Shown: positions 1 to 9,306 of the stretch, one piece after another
Position numbering within the stretch: the stretch's first letter is position 1
How the letters are laid out: every line of letters starts with the position of its first letter
Source: Clostridiales bacterium
Lineage (GTDB): Bacteria; Bacillota; Clostridia; Oscillospirales; Oscillospiraceae
NCBI GenBank assembly: GCA_021203325.1
Contig: JAJQBL010000090.1
Location: forward strand, 1-58,230
DNA: 58,230 bases
Direction: 5' to 3'
Made by a program: the position numbers and the translations under genes
The notes under the pieces: generated by a model
Told to the model about the DNA's origin: nothing
What the model saw: only the letters and a program-made list of their open reading frames with translations
Database searches by the model: none

Positions 1-62
1 TGTGGAGGTCAAGGCATTTTTTGATTTTTTTCGTTCACTCACATTTTTATTTTTTCGCCCCG
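1..62. other. Short AT-rich stretch downstream of ftsQ
   Basis: T-rich sequence between the window edge and the ftsQ stop. On the minus strand it carries A-runs and then TTGACC (complement of 7-12), which could be the -35 box of the next gene beyond the edge. No -10 box is visible because the window ends, and I see no gene here. Confidence 0.3.
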
Positions 63-1001
63 TCAATTCTTTGTCAATCGGGGGTTTCCGTCGGAAAAGG
101 TCATATCCAGAGTACCGGTGTCCCCGTCCTCCCAGTTGGCGTCCACATAGTTCTCCAATACGCCCAAAATCAGCTTTGCCTTGTAGTCGTAGTCCTCATC
201 CTGTAGCAGCCGGATGGTCAGGCGGTTCTGGTAGTTGACAATGATCTCGCTCTCCCCGCTGAGGTCGATGGAGACCACATCCTTCAGCAGCCCCCGGTTC
301 TGGAAGGAGGGCAGCAGGTTCAGCAGGCTTTCCAGCATCAGGCTCTGGCTCCGCTCCCCGTCCCCCTCCACGGAGATGATGCTCCCCGTCTCCGGCGTAG
401 CCAGGGTCAGGCCGATGATATAGGGGTAGCCCTCCGGCGGGTCGGGCATTTCCACCGCCTCCGCTTCCGGCTCCGTGCCGGAGGAGGCTTCCGCCTCGGA
501 GACGTCCGCTTCTTCCGCCTCCGGCTCCGGCTCCAGGTCGCCGGAGGATGCCTCCCCGTCCTCCGCGGCGCTGCCGGTGTCGGACGCCAGCAGCTCCAGC
601 AGCTTGCCGCTGCTGTCCATCAGCCACCAGCTGCCGTTGCCGTCATAGATGGCCGCCTGTGCGTCGGACTCCGCCACCGTGATCACCAGGGTGTCCGGCA
701 GCTTGTGGGACAGCGTGACGCTGCTGACATAGGGCAGCTGGGTCAGGAGCCGGGCCACCACGGTGGTGTCCCTGGTCAGGAGCAAATTGTCCCCCAGGTT
801 CACGCCGGAGGCGGAGACGATCTCCTCCTCGGTATAGTGGACGTTGCCCTCCACCTCAATGGTGTTGATTTTAAAGAACACAATGGAGCCGCCCAGAATC
901 ACGGCCAGAATCAGCACCACCGAGATGGCCAGATACAGGCCGTTCAGGTTGCCGCCGTTTTTTCGCTTGCTCTGATGCTTTCGGGTTCTCTCTGTCGCCA
1001 C
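63..1001 (-). CDS. ftsQ: Cell division protein FtsQ/DivIB
   Basis: Bitopic division protein that holds the FtsB/FtsL (DivIC/FtsL) complex at the septum. The 312 residues show a basic cytoplasmic tail (about 1-20), one membrane segment (about 22-45), a POTRA domain beginning at the FKINTIEVEGNVHYT motif, and a beta-rich domain. Between about residues 140 and 190 there is a long insertion rich in Glu, Ser, Ala and Pro that standard FtsQ proteins lack; it is probably a flexible linker outside the membrane. The start is GTG at 999-1001, chosen because an AAGGGGA ribosome site lies about 8 bases upstream. It is the last visible gene of the dcw operon, 24 bases after the inferred true end of murA. 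The murA frame as given runs on into this gene. Confidence 0.88.
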   Translation of the reverse strand: MATERTRKHQSKRKNGGNLNGLYLAISVVLILAVILGGSIVFFKINTIEVEGNVHYTEEEIVSASGVNLGDNLLLTRDTTVVARLLTQLPYVSSVTLSHKLPDTLVITVAESDAQAAIYDGNGSWWLMDSSGKLLELLASDTGSAAEDGEASSGDLEPEPEAEEADVSEAEASSGTEPEAEAVEMPDPPEGYPYIIGLTLATPETGSIISVEGDGERSQSLMLESLLNLLPSFQNRGLLKDVVSIDLSGESEIIVNYQNRLTIRLLQDEDYDYKAKLILGVLENYVDANWEDGDTGTLDMTFSDGNPRLTKN

Positions 1002-1025
1002 GCCCTCGCTCCCCTTCGTTCTCTC

Positions 1026-2286
1026 TCAGTCGTTCCGTTTTCTTCGGGTGACCGCACCCCCCCAGGGCGGTCAAATCCGCCTCCAGGCCGGCATAGCCCC
1101 GGTCGATATGGGCCAGGCCGGTGATATGGCTCTCGCCGTCGGCCCCCAGGGCGGCCACCACCAGCGCCGCCCCGCCCCGCAGGTCCGGGGCCTCCAGCTG
1201 GGCCCCGCAGAGCCGCTTCACGCCGCAGACCACCGCCACCCGGCCTTCCACCCGGACGTCCGCCCCCATGCGGAGCAGCTCCCCCACGTAGCGGAAGCGG
1301 TTTTCAAAGATGGTCTCCACAAAGACGGCGGTGCCGCCCCCTTTACACAGTGCCGCCAGCACCACCGGCTGGGCGTCGGTGGGGAAACCGGGATAGGGAG
1401 AGGTGCGCACCGGGCGCACGCTATGTAACGGCCCGCGACAGGTCAGCTCCGCCCCATCCGCCCAGCTGCGGACCAGGCAGCCCGCCTCCCGGAAGGTGTC
1501 CAGCACCGGCAGAAGCTGCCGCCGCTGCACCCCCAGCACCTGCACCTGCCCTCCGGCGGCGGCGCAGGCGGAGAGGTAGGTGGCCGCCACAATGCGGTCG
1601 GCAATGATGGTATGCTCCCCGCCGTGGAGGGGCTTTTTCCCGTGAATCACCACGGTGGAGCTGCCTGCGCCGGAGACCTCCGCCCCGATGGCGCGGAGGA
1701 AGCGCTGCAGATCCTCGATCTCCGGTTCCCGGGCGGCGTTGGTGATCACCGTCACCCCTTCGGCGGCGGTGGCAGCCAGCATGATGTTCTCCGTGGCCCC
1801 CACGCTGGGGATGGACAGGTTGATTTCCGCGCCGCGGAGCGGGCCGGAGCAGCGGAGGGTGCCCCCCTCCTCCCGAATCTCACAGCCCATGGCGGTCAGG
1901 GCCTTCAGGTGCAGGTCAATGGGCCTTGGCCCCAGCTCGCACCCGCCGGGCAGGGAGATCTCCGCTTCCCCGCACCGGGCCAGCACCGCCCCCAGGAAAA
2001 TCACCGAGGAGCGCATCTCCCGCATCAGCCGGTGGGGAATCTCCGTCCCGGTGACGGCGGCGGCGTCCACCGTGATGCAGTCCCCTTCCCGGGTCACCCG
2101 GCAGCCCAGATGCTCCAGAATCACCAGGGAGGCCGTCACATCGCTGAGGGCCGGGCAGTTGTGGAGGACGCTGACCGAGCCGGTCAGCAGCGTCGCCGCC
2201 AGAATCGGCAGGACGCTGTTCTTCGCGCCGTGTACCGCTACGCTGCCGGACAGAGGCTTCCCTCCTGTGACGATCAGTTCTTCCAT
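1026..2286 (-). CDS. murA: UDP-N-acetylglucosamine 1-carboxyvinyltransferase MurA (frame disrupted near the 3' end)
   Basis: Catalyses the first committed step of peptidoglycan synthesis, transfer of enolpyruvate from PEP to UDP-GlcNAc, in the cytoplasm. The start with MEELIVTGG and the KNSVLPILAA motif, the inside-out alpha/beta barrel repeats and the ending GYAGLEADLTALGG are typical. The start at 2286 is preferred over a Met five codons upstream because GGAGGAA lies at 2293-2299. The raw frame does not stop in the usual place: it runs to 871 and adds about 55 Arg/Glu-rich residues overlapping ftsQ. The switch is in the C run 1057-1063 (7 C). With 6 C the protein ends LGGAVTRRKRND-stop at 1026, giving 419 residues, the normal family length, and leaving a clean ftsQ ribosome site. 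Probable sequencing indel in an essential gene. Confidence 0.9.
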
Positions 2287-2342
2287 AGACCATTCCTCCA
2301 CATTCCGATATAGGGCAGACTATGCGGCGGGAAGAATATTTG

Positions 2343-3464
2343 TTACTTCAAAAGGCCCTTCAATACCTTATAAATCCGCTCATTGGCGTCGGTGACGGAG
2401 ATTTTCCGGAGGTTTTGGCCCATCCGCCGCAGGCCCTCCACGTCGGAGAGCATCCGTGTCACCTGGTCATAGAGTGCGTCGCCGGAGCAGTCCTTCTCCA
2501 GCATCAGCACGGCGGCATCCTGGTCGGACAGCACCCGGGCGTTCTTCTCCTGATGGTTGGCCGCCACGTTGGGAGAGGGCACCAGGATGCTGGGATGGGC
2601 GATGGCGGAGATCTCCGCAATGGTGGAGGCCCCGGCCCGGCTCATGATGACGTCGGCGCTGTCCATCACCACCGGCATATCGTAGATATACTCCCGGATG
2701 TCCAGCTCCGGATGCTCCTCCAGGTTGACGCCCCGCTGGGCCAGCCCCTCCAGCACCCGCTGGTAGTACCGCTGGCCCACGCCGTAGATGTGGTGGAAGG
2801 GGCAGCCCTCCGCCACCTCACGGGCCACAAAGTCCACCATGTACTGATTCATCACCAAGGCCCCCAGAGAGCCCCAGGTGGTCACCACCACCGGCTTCTG
2901 GTCGTTGATACCCAGCATCTTTCTGGCCTCCACCCGGTTCTGGGCGAAGAACTCGCTGCGCACCGGGGTGCCGGTGACCTCCACCCGCTCCGGGTGGGGG
3001 TACAGGCTGCGGCACTCCTCAAAGCCCACCATCACCTTATCCACCCGCTTGGCCAGCATTTTCGTGGTCAGGCCGGGCTGTGCGTTGGACTCATGCACCG
3101 CCGTGGGGATGCCCCGCCCAGCGGCGGCCTTCACCACGGGGTAGGAGGCGTAGCCGCCGGTGCCCACCACCAGGTCGGGCTGGAACTCGTCCAGAATCTT
3201 CCGGGCCTGGGCGGGGGAGGCCATCAGGTTTTTCGCCGTGGTCAGGTTGTGTTTGATGCCCTTCCAGTTCAGGCTGCGGTAGAAGCTGGAAATCTGCACC
3301 GTGCGGATGTCATACCCCTCCCGGGGCACCAGGGAGCACTCCATGCCCCCTTCCGCGCCCACGAACAGCACCTGGGCATTGTCCCGCTCCGTCAGCATGC
3401 CGGCCAGAGCCACCGCCGGATTGATATGTCCGGCGGTGCCGCCGCAGGTAAAAAGCACTTTCAT
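2343..3464 (-). CDS. murG: Lipid II synthase MurG (GlcNAc transferase)
   Basis: Peripheral membrane GT-B glycosyltransferase that adds GlcNAc from UDP-GlcNAc to lipid I, making lipid II. The 373 residues begin with the glycine-rich loop GGTAGHINPA (the GGTxGH family motif), have VGTGGYASYPVV near residue 105 and HESNAQPG soon after. The C-terminal donor domain has SRAGASTIAE and the NHQEKNA ending of the UDP-sugar site. Length and domain order match the family. The gene sits between ftsW (upstream, 31-base gap) and murA (downstream), the usual Clostridia dcw order. Confidence 0.95.
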   Translation of the reverse strand: MKVLFTCGGTAGHINPAVALAGMLTERDNAQVLFVGAEGGMECSLVPREGYDIRTVQISSFYRSLNWKGIKHNLTTAKNLMASPAQARKILDEFQPDLVVGTGGYASYPVVKAAAGRGIPTAVHESNAQPGLTTKMLAKRVDKVMVGFEECRSLYPHPERVEVTGTPVRSEFFAQNRVEARKMLGINDQKPVVVTTWGSLGALVMNQYMVDFVAREVAEGCPFHHIYGVGQRYYQRVLEGLAQRGVNLEEHPELDIREYIYDMPVVMDSADVIMSRAGASTIAEISAIAHPSILVPSPNVAANHQEKNARVLSDQDAAVLMLEKDCSGDALYDQVTRMLSDVEGLRRMGQNLRKISVTDANERIYKVLKGLLK

Positions 3465-3495
3465 TGTGATTCGTTCCTTTCTCCTTCAAAACCCG

Positions 3496-4788
3496 TCACC
3501 CCTGGGGCGGCGCGGCGATTTGCCGGGACACCGCCAGGACAATCCCCATCTCCGCCAGCTGTATCGCCAGCGCCGTACCGCCGTAGCTGAAAAAAGGCAG
3601 GGAGATGCCGGTGGAGGGGATGACGTTCAGCACCACCGCGATGTTTAAAAACACCTGAGTGGCCAGCAGGGTGATGATGCCCACGATGAGCAGGGTGCCG
3701 AATTTGTCCTTGGCGTGGAGGGCCAGATAGTAGCCCCGGATGATCAGCAGGGCGAACAGCAGGATAATCATCACCGCGCCGATCAGCCCCAGCTCCTCGC
3801 AGATGATGGCAAAGATGTAGTCGTTCTGTTCCTCCGGCAGGTAGAGGTATTTCTGACGGCTCTGGCCGAATCCCAGGCCGGTCAGCCCGCCGGAGGCCAC
3901 CGCGTAGATGGATTGCAGCACCTGATAGCTCTTATCCGTGGGGTCCCACCACGGGTCCAGCCACGACTTGATACGGGTGCCGTTGTAGCCCCTGATTACC
4001 AGCACATAGTAGACGATGCCCGTCAGTCCCCCGGCCCCGGCGATGAACCAGCCGATGCGGACGCCTGCGGCGAACAGCACCGCCGCGGCCGCCGCCGCCA
4101 CCAGAATCATGCAGGACAGGTGGGGCTGCAATCCAATCAGCGCCAACACTACGATCAGGACAGCCATATAGGGAAGCAGTTCCTTTAAGTCGCTCCAGTA
4201 GAAAAACCACCGCAGCCCTTCCAGGGGCTGGCGGAGCCGCTTCTGGAAGGTGGGTACCCCCGGCCGCCGCTTGGACAGCCCCGCCGAGAAGAACAGGATG
4301 ACCCCCAGCTTGGCGATCTCCGAGGGCTGGAAAGTGGGGCCAACAACCAGGAGCATCCGCAGCCACCGCGTGGAATTGTTGGCGGTGACGCCCAGAGGCG
4401 TCTGAACCAGCGCCAGCAGGACGATGGAGGCCACCAGCACCGGCACGGACAGAATCCGCAGATACTGATAGTCCATCCGGGAAATCAGCAGCATGGCCAC
4501 AACGCCGATGACGGCGTAGATGGCCTGATGTTTAAAATAGTACATGGCGTCGCCGTAGGTGATAACGCCGTCCACCACCTTATAGCCCGCCGCCGAGTCA
4601 TACAGCGCCGCATAGGAGGATGCGGACAGCAGCATAATCAGCCCAACGGCCAGCAGCATCATGGTCAGCATCAAAAAGGGCAGGTCGATGGGCCCTCTGC
4701 GGAGCTTTTCCGCCTGGGTCAGGTCACGGCCGCGTTTCCGTTTGGCGCGGCTCTGCCTGGTTCGCACAGTGCTTGCCTGAGTTGCCAT
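3496..4788 (-). CDS. ftsW: SEDS peptidoglycan glycosyltransferase FtsW
   Basis: Multi-pass membrane glycosyltransferase that polymerises lipid II at the septum together with the partner transpeptidase FtsI. The 430 residues show a basic cytoplasmic tail (about 1-35), about ten hydrophobic segments, the family stretch RWLRMLLVVGPTFQPSEIAK in the middle and the ending LPFFSYGGTALAIQLAEMGI. The ATG at 4788 has AAAGGGG about 10 bases upstream. It lies between mraY and murG in the dcw operon, which favours FtsW over the elongation paralogue RodA. Confidence 0.94.
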   Translation of the reverse strand: MATQASTVRTRQSRAKRKRGRDLTQAEKLRRGPIDLPFLMLTMMLLAVGLIMLLSASSYAALYDSAAGYKVVDGVITYGDAMYYFKHQAIYAVIGVVAMLLISRMDYQYLRILSVPVLVASIVLLALVQTPLGVTANNSTRWLRMLLVVGPTFQPSEIAKLGVILFFSAGLSKRRPGVPTFQKRLRQPLEGLRWFFYWSDLKELLPYMAVLIVVLALIGLQPHLSCMILVAAAAAAVLFAAGVRIGWFIAGAGGLTGIVYYVLVIRGYNGTRIKSWLDPWWDPTDKSYQVLQSIYAVASGGLTGLGFGQSRQKYLYLPEEQNDYIFAIICEELGLIGAVMIILLFALLIIRGYYLALHAKDKFGTLLIVGIITLLATQVFLNIAVVLNVIPSTGISLPFFSYGGTALAIQLAEMGIVLAVSRQIAAPPQG

Positions 4789-4835
4789 ATGCCGTTTGCC
4801 CCTTTCTGTCGCAGGATTTGGAACGGTTTACCCGT

Positions 4836-5816
4836 TTAGTAGCGGAACATGACCCCCAGGAAGGCCAGCACGCAGGCCAGCAGGGTCACGCCGGAGAAGA
4901 CGGTGAACAGCTTCTCCTCGCTCCAGCCCCCCATCTCAAAGTGATGGTGCAGGGGGGCCATGCGGAAGATGCGCTTGCCGTGGGTGGCCTTGAAGTAGGT
5001 CACCTGAATGATGTCGCTCATGGTCTCACAGAGATAGATGATGCCCACCAGAATCAGAATCAGCGGCATATCCAGGCCAAAGGCCAGGCCGCAGACCGCG
5101 CCCCCCAGGAACAGGGAGCCGGTGTCCCCCATGAACACCTTGGCGGGGTGGAAGTTGTACACCAGGAATCCGGCCAGGCCCCCCAGCAGCGCGCCGGAGA
5201 ACACCCCCAGCTCCACCTTGCCCCACAGCAGGGAGACCACCAGGAAGAACAGCGCCACAGGCATGGTCACGCCGGTGGCCAGGCCGTCCACGCCGTCGGT
5301 GATGTTCACCGCATTGACGGTGCCCACCATGACGAAGGCCGCAAAGACCATGTACACCGGCCAGGGGATCGTGAAGCTGACGTTGGCGAATGGGATATAC
5401 AGGTCAGGGGTCAGGTAGCCGGTGTAGCGCAGCAGCACCACAAAGGCGATGGCCGCCGCCAGCTGCAGCAGGAACTTCTGGGGGGCGGTCAGCCCCTCGT
5501 TCTTGTGGTACTTCACCTTGCAGAAGTCGTCCACAAAGCCGATGGCCCCGAACACCAGGGCAAAGAGGTAGACAAAGAGGCCGCCGAAATCTCCCTGGAG
5601 GAAGTCGGTAAAGCCGCAGACCACCAGGGCAATCAAAATGCCCGCAATGAACATCAACCCGCCCATGGTGGGGGTGCCCTGTTTGGACATGTGCCAGGTG
5701 GGGCCGTCCTCCTTGATGGACTGGCCCGCCTTCATCCTCCGCAGCCAGGGGATGACCACCTTGCCCAGCAGGTAGGTCGCCACAAACCCGATCACAACAC
5801 TCACAATTGCTTTCAT
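4836..5816 (-). CDS. mraY: Phospho-MurNAc-pentapeptide transferase MraY
   Basis: Integral membrane enzyme that transfers phospho-MurNAc-pentapeptide to undecaprenyl phosphate to make lipid I. The 326 residues carry the hallmarks GTPTMGG (about residue 45), NAVNITDGVDGLATG, NFHPAKVFMGDTGSLFLGG and the C-terminal APLHHHFEMGGW histidine motif, with about ten membrane segments. The start at 5816 is chosen because AAGGAG lies about 9 bases upstream and the protein then begins MKAIVSVVIGF. The open frame runs further upstream, but that part is a shadow of the preceding gene. Confidence 0.96.
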   Translation of the reverse strand: MKAIVSVVIGFVATYLLGKVVIPWLRRMKAGQSIKEDGPTWHMSKQGTPTMGGLMFIAGILIALVVCGFTDFLQGDFGGLFVYLFALVFGAIGFVDDFCKVKYHKNEGLTAPQKFLLQLAAAIAFVVLLRYTGYLTPDLYIPFANVSFTIPWPVYMVFAAFVMVGTVNAVNITDGVDGLATGVTMPVALFFLVVSLLWGKVELGVFSGALLGGLAGFLVYNFHPAKVFMGDTGSLFLGGAVCGLAFGLDMPLILILVGIIYLCETMSDIIQVTYFKATHGKRIFRMAPLHHHFEMGGWSEEKLFTVFSGVTLLACVLAFLGVMFRY

Positions 5817-5860
5817 CTTTCGCTCGCTCCTTCGGAAACCGGTTCCGGCTTCCTTTCCGT

Positions 5861-6916
5861 TCAATTTTGCCGTCTGTAACCGGCAGAGGCAGGCGCACAG
5901 GCCCGGGCCAAAAGCGCGTCCCAGTCCGCCCTCCCCGCATAGACGATGATGTCCTCCGGCTCCCCGCAGCAGCGGGCCGCCTCCACGGCGGCGGTCAGAT
6001 CCGGCCCGCCGGTACGGTCTCCCGCGGCAGGAATCAGGGCGCACCAGTCCGCCCCCTGCAACGCAACTCTCCGCAGCCTGCGCTCGGTTCCGCCGGGGGG
6101 CAGGGCCAGCACCAGCAGCACCCGGCCTTCTGCGGCCCTGCGGGCCGCCAGCAGCGCCGCCTCCAGCCGGCCCCCGGTGCAGCCGGTGTGAATCAGCTCA
6201 TCCGGGCCGTTGGCCCGGCGGCGCAGCTCCAGCACGCCGGGGGCACCCGGCGCGGCGGACACCGCCGCCGCCCCTTCCCGGAGGGTGTACCCCTCCAGCA
6301 GACCGCAGCCCAGGGCCGCCAGGGCCATGTAGAAGTCATAGCTCCCCGGCAGCGGCAGGGAGACCCTGGCGATGGCGGAATTTGTCACCGCCTCAAAGGT
6401 CATCCGGTCTTTCCCCAGACGGAGGTATCGGGCGTTCAAATCCGCCTCTCCCCGCTTCTCCGCGTAGGTCAGCCGTGGGCCGCCCCACTGGGCCGCCAGG
6501 GCGCGGACCCGGCTGTCGTCCAGGTTGGCCATCAGCAGGCGGCAGCAGCCCGTCAGGTAGCCCTTCAGGGCGTCGGTGTTGTCATGCTCCCGGAGGCCGC
6601 CCACCACGGCGGCCCGGCAGAGCAGCCCTCTGGCCCACCCCGCCGCAATCTGGCTGGGGGAAAGGGCCAGCACCACCCGCCGGCAGCCCTGGGCAGCCAG
6701 GGTGCGGAGCCGCGCCTCCAGTGTCTCCCGCCAAGTGGGCCACGCCGGGGCAGGCAGACGCCGCCCCCGCCAGAGGCAGTCCGCCTGGGTGATGAGGGCG
6801 GCCTCCCCGGGGCGGCCATACTCCAGCAGGTGCCAGATCAGCCGGGCGGTGCAGTCCGCCTCGGCGCCGCCGATGACGCAGTATAAATTGTCACTCGTCC
6901 ATGTCATTGTCAGCAT
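5861..6916 (-). CDS. Degenerate Mur-ligase-like protein (MurE-type, no ATP-binding loop)
   Basis: 351-residue protein in the dcw slot between ftsI and mraY where murE or murF usually lies. The middle and C-terminal parts look like a MurE central-plus-C-terminal ligase: LTYAEKRGEADLNARYLRL resembles the MurE segment after the acceptor domain, and PGSYDFYMALAALGCGLLEGY resembles its FNVYNVLAAIA helix. What is missing is striking. The UDP-binding N-terminal domain is absent. The GTNGKTT P-loop position reads GGAEADCT near residue 16. The C-terminal YAHTPDS motif reads HTGCTGG. No ATP-dependent ligase activity is expected; a structural, regulatory or decaying role is inferred. The start is uncertain (6916 or 6907), and the gene overlaps the ftsI end by about 20 bases. 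It could instead be a very divergent ligase. Confidence 0.65.
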   Translation of the reverse strand: MLTMTWTSDNLYCVIGGAEADCTARLIWHLLEYGRPGEAALITQADCLWRGRRLPAPAWPTWRETLEARLRTLAAQGCRRVVLALSPSQIAAGWARGLLCRAAVVGGLREHDNTDALKGYLTGCCRLLMANLDDSRVRALAAQWGGPRLTYAEKRGEADLNARYLRLGKDRMTFEAVTNSAIARVSLPLPGSYDFYMALAALGCGLLEGYTLREGAAAVSAAPGAPGVLELRRRANGPDELIHTGCTGGRLEAALLAARRAAEGRVLLVLALPPGGTERRLRRVALQGADWCALIPAAGDRTGGPDLTAAVEAARCCGEPEDIIVYAGRADWDALLARACAPASAGYRRQN

Positions 6917-9287
6917 AATCCACGATGGTGTCGTCGGAGAAGTAGACCGTTATGGTGGTGCCCCGGTCCACCAGCTCTCCCGCTTCGACGCTCTGCTTAT
7001 AGGCCAGGGTGCTGCTGGTATAGTAGCTGGAGGAGCCTGAGGCCACCATGTACAAATCCAGCTCGCCCAAAATCTCCAGGACGACGTCGGGGGATTTCCC
7101 CGTCAGATCGGGCATGGTGACCTGATCCTCCGGCACTTCCTCCCCCATGTACAGGATAACTTCGCTGCCGGAGGGCAGGCTGACACCGGTGGAGGGGATT
7201 TGGCCGGTGACGGTGCTGCCGTCCCCGACGATACGGTAGGTCAGGTTCTTCGCCGTCAGAATCTGCGACGCCGTGGCCTCGTCATAGCCGATGACCGTGG
7301 GCATGGAGACGCTGGCCCCGGAGAGGTCGTCTGAGGTGTACTCCTTGTCGAAGCCACGGTAGTCCAGAATGTCGGCAATCAGCTGCCCCACCAGAGGGGC
7401 CGCCATGTTGCCGCCGGAGATGTAGAGGCCATTGGTGCAGTAGTCGCTGCCCGGAGAGGCCACCTGGGGGGAATCCAGGGCCAGCAGGACAATGATCTCC
7501 GGGTCGTCCGCCGGGGCGAAACCCACGAAGGAGACCACATATTCATCGTCCACCAGCGTCTGAGAGGTGCCGGTCTTGCCGCCGATGCGGTAGCCCTCCA
7601 TATAGGCGTTCTTGCCGGTGTAGCTGGTGACCACGCCCTCCAGCAGGTTGGCCACCCGCTCGCTGGTCTCCTCGCTGATGACCTGGCGCACGGCGGTGCT
7701 GTCCGCCTGATAGGTGATGGTGCCGCTCTCGTCCACGATATGGTCCACCACATAGGGCTGCCGGAGGTAGCCGCCGTTCACCGCCGCGTTGATGGCGGTG
7801 ATCAGGGTGATGGGGGTGACGGTAAAACGCTGACCGAAGGAGGCGGTGGCCAGCTGGACGATGCCGAAGTTATCCTCGCTCCACACCACGCCCTGGCTCT
7901 CGCCGGGGACGTCGATGCCCGTGGTGGACATCAGCCCGAAGGCCTCCATGTACTCGTAGAAGGTATCCGTCCCCAGCTTCTGGCCGATGGTGATGAAGGC
8001 CGGGTTGCAGGAATTGCCCACCGCCTCCGCCAGGGTCTGGCTGCCGTGGCCGTACCGGTCGGAGCAGTAAATGGGAGAGGACCAGCCGCTGACCATGATG
8101 CTGCCGGTGCAGTTGAAGGTGGAGCTCTCCGACACCACCCCCTCCTCCAGGGCGGCGGCCAGAACCAGGCTCTTGAAGGTGGAGCCGGGCTCATAGGTGT
8201 CGTTCACCGCCTTGTTCCGCCACATGGTGTTCAGGGCTTCGCTCTCGGTGATCTCGCCGCTGGCGACCTCGCTTTGCAGCACGCTGTCAATGACGGTGCT
8301 GTAGTCGTTCAGGTCGTAGGTGGGGGAGCTGGCCATTCCCAGGATTGCGCCGGTGTCGCACTCCATGACGATGACGAACCCGCCGTTCTGCACATCGTTG
8401 GCCTCGATGCCCTCCTCCAGATACTTTTCACAGTAGGACTGAATGGTGGCGTCCAGGGTCAGGTAGACGTCGCTGCCGTCCTCGGCGTCATAGTAGTCCT
8501 GATAGAAGTTTTTCAGGTCGGTGCCCCGGTTGTTCTTCGCCGTCACCAGCAGCCCGGCGGTGCCGGAGAGGGTGTCCTCCAGCTGGGCCTCCAGGCCGTA
8601 GGCGCCGCCGCTGTCGTTGGTGAAGCCGATGACCTGGGCCGCCAGGGTGGAATAGGGATAGAACCGCTTGCTGTTGGGGGTCATGTAGATGCAGCCGGAC
8701 AGGCTGTACTCCGAAATCAGGCTGCGGATGCTTTCCGCCACGCTGTCGCTGACCTTGCTGGCCAGCTTCTTGTACTGGCTGGAGGTGTCCTCGCACTTTT
8801 CCACAATGCTCTCGGCGGTGACGTCCTCCAGAATCTCCTCCAGCCCCTGAGAGACGACCTCCACCACGTCAAAGTCATAGCTCTCCGCCTCCTCGGTGTA
8901 GGCGGCCTTGGTCTCCTCGTCCTCTGCCTCCGCCGCCTTTTCCAGGGCCTCCTGCCGGGCGGTGTCCAGCTCGCTCTGTTTCTCCAGAATGGCCTTGGGG
9001 GAGATGATCACGTCATAGGCCGTGGAGCTGATGGCCAGCACGTTGCCGCTGGCATCGTAAATGGAGCCGCGGTTGGCCGTGACGGAGAGCTCGCTGGTCT
9101 GCTGCTCCACCGCCTCCTCCTCCAGCTCCTCATGGCGCACGATCTGCCAGTAGTATAGCTGATACACCAGGGGAATAAACAGGATAACACCAAAAACGCA
9201 GAGAAGCACCACCGTCCTGCGAAAGATACGGCGTTTTGCCTCCCTGCCCTGATTGGTTTTTGCGCGTTTTGGTTGTTGTCTGCTCAT
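6891..9287 (-). CDS. ftsI: Septal transpeptidase FtsI/PBP2-type with PASTA domains (SpoVD-like)
   Basis: Class B penicillin-binding protein that cross-links septal peptidoglycan with FtsW. The 798 residues have a basic cytoplasmic tail, one membrane anchor (about 25-48), a PBP dimerisation domain with a long Glu/Ala-rich coiled insertion (about 100-190), then the transpeptidase: STFK with the catalytic Ser near 366, SNSCN (SxN) near 423 and KTGTS near 570. Two PASTA domains (about 660-798) follow. PASTA repeats on the dcw transpeptidase are typical of Firmicutes; whether this is the vegetative FtsI or the sporulation SpoVD cannot be told from sequence. The ATG at 9287 has GAGGGT about 5 bases upstream; an in-frame GTG at 9305 is less likely. 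Confidence 0.93.
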   Translation of the reverse strand: MSRQQPKRAKTNQGREAKRRIFRRTVVLLCVFGVILFIPLVYQLYYWQIVRHEELEEEAVEQQTSELSVTANRGSIYDASGNVLAISSTAYDVIISPKAILEKQSELDTARQEALEKAAEAEDEETKAAYTEEAESYDFDVVEVVSQGLEEILEDVTAESIVEKCEDTSSQYKKLASKVSDSVAESIRSLISEYSLSGCIYMTPNSKRFYPYSTLAAQVIGFTNDSGGAYGLEAQLEDTLSGTAGLLVTAKNNRGTDLKNFYQDYYDAEDGSDVYLTLDATIQSYCEKYLEEGIEANDVQNGGFVIVMECDTGAILGMASSPTYDLNDYSTVIDSVLQSEVASGEITESEALNTMWRNKAVNDTYEPGSTFKSLVLAAALEEGVVSESSTFNCTGSIMVSGWSSPIYCSDRYGHGSQTLAEAVGNSCNPAFITIGQKLGTDTFYEYMEAFGLMSTTGIDVPGESQGVVWSEDNFGIVQLATASFGQRFTVTPITLITAINAAVNGGYLRQPYVVDHIVDESGTITYQADSTAVRQVISEETSERVANLLEGVVTSYTGKNAYMEGYRIGGKTGTSQTLVDDEYVVSFVGFAPADDPEIIVLLALDSPQVASPGSDYCTNGLYISGGNMAAPLVGQLIADILDYRGFDKEYTSDDLSGASVSMPTVIGYDEATASQILTAKNLTYRIVGDGSTVTGQIPSTGVSLPSGSEVILYMGEEVPEDQVTMPDLTGKSPDVVLEILGELDLYMVASGSSSYYTSSTLAYKQSVEAGELVDRGTTITVYFSDDTIVDYADNDMDE

Positions 9288-9306
9288 AGTACCCTCGCTT
9301 TTCACA

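Noticed and set aside
2322-3590. 422-residue plus-strand frame opposite murG
   Set aside because: His-rich shadow of murG codons; no start signal.
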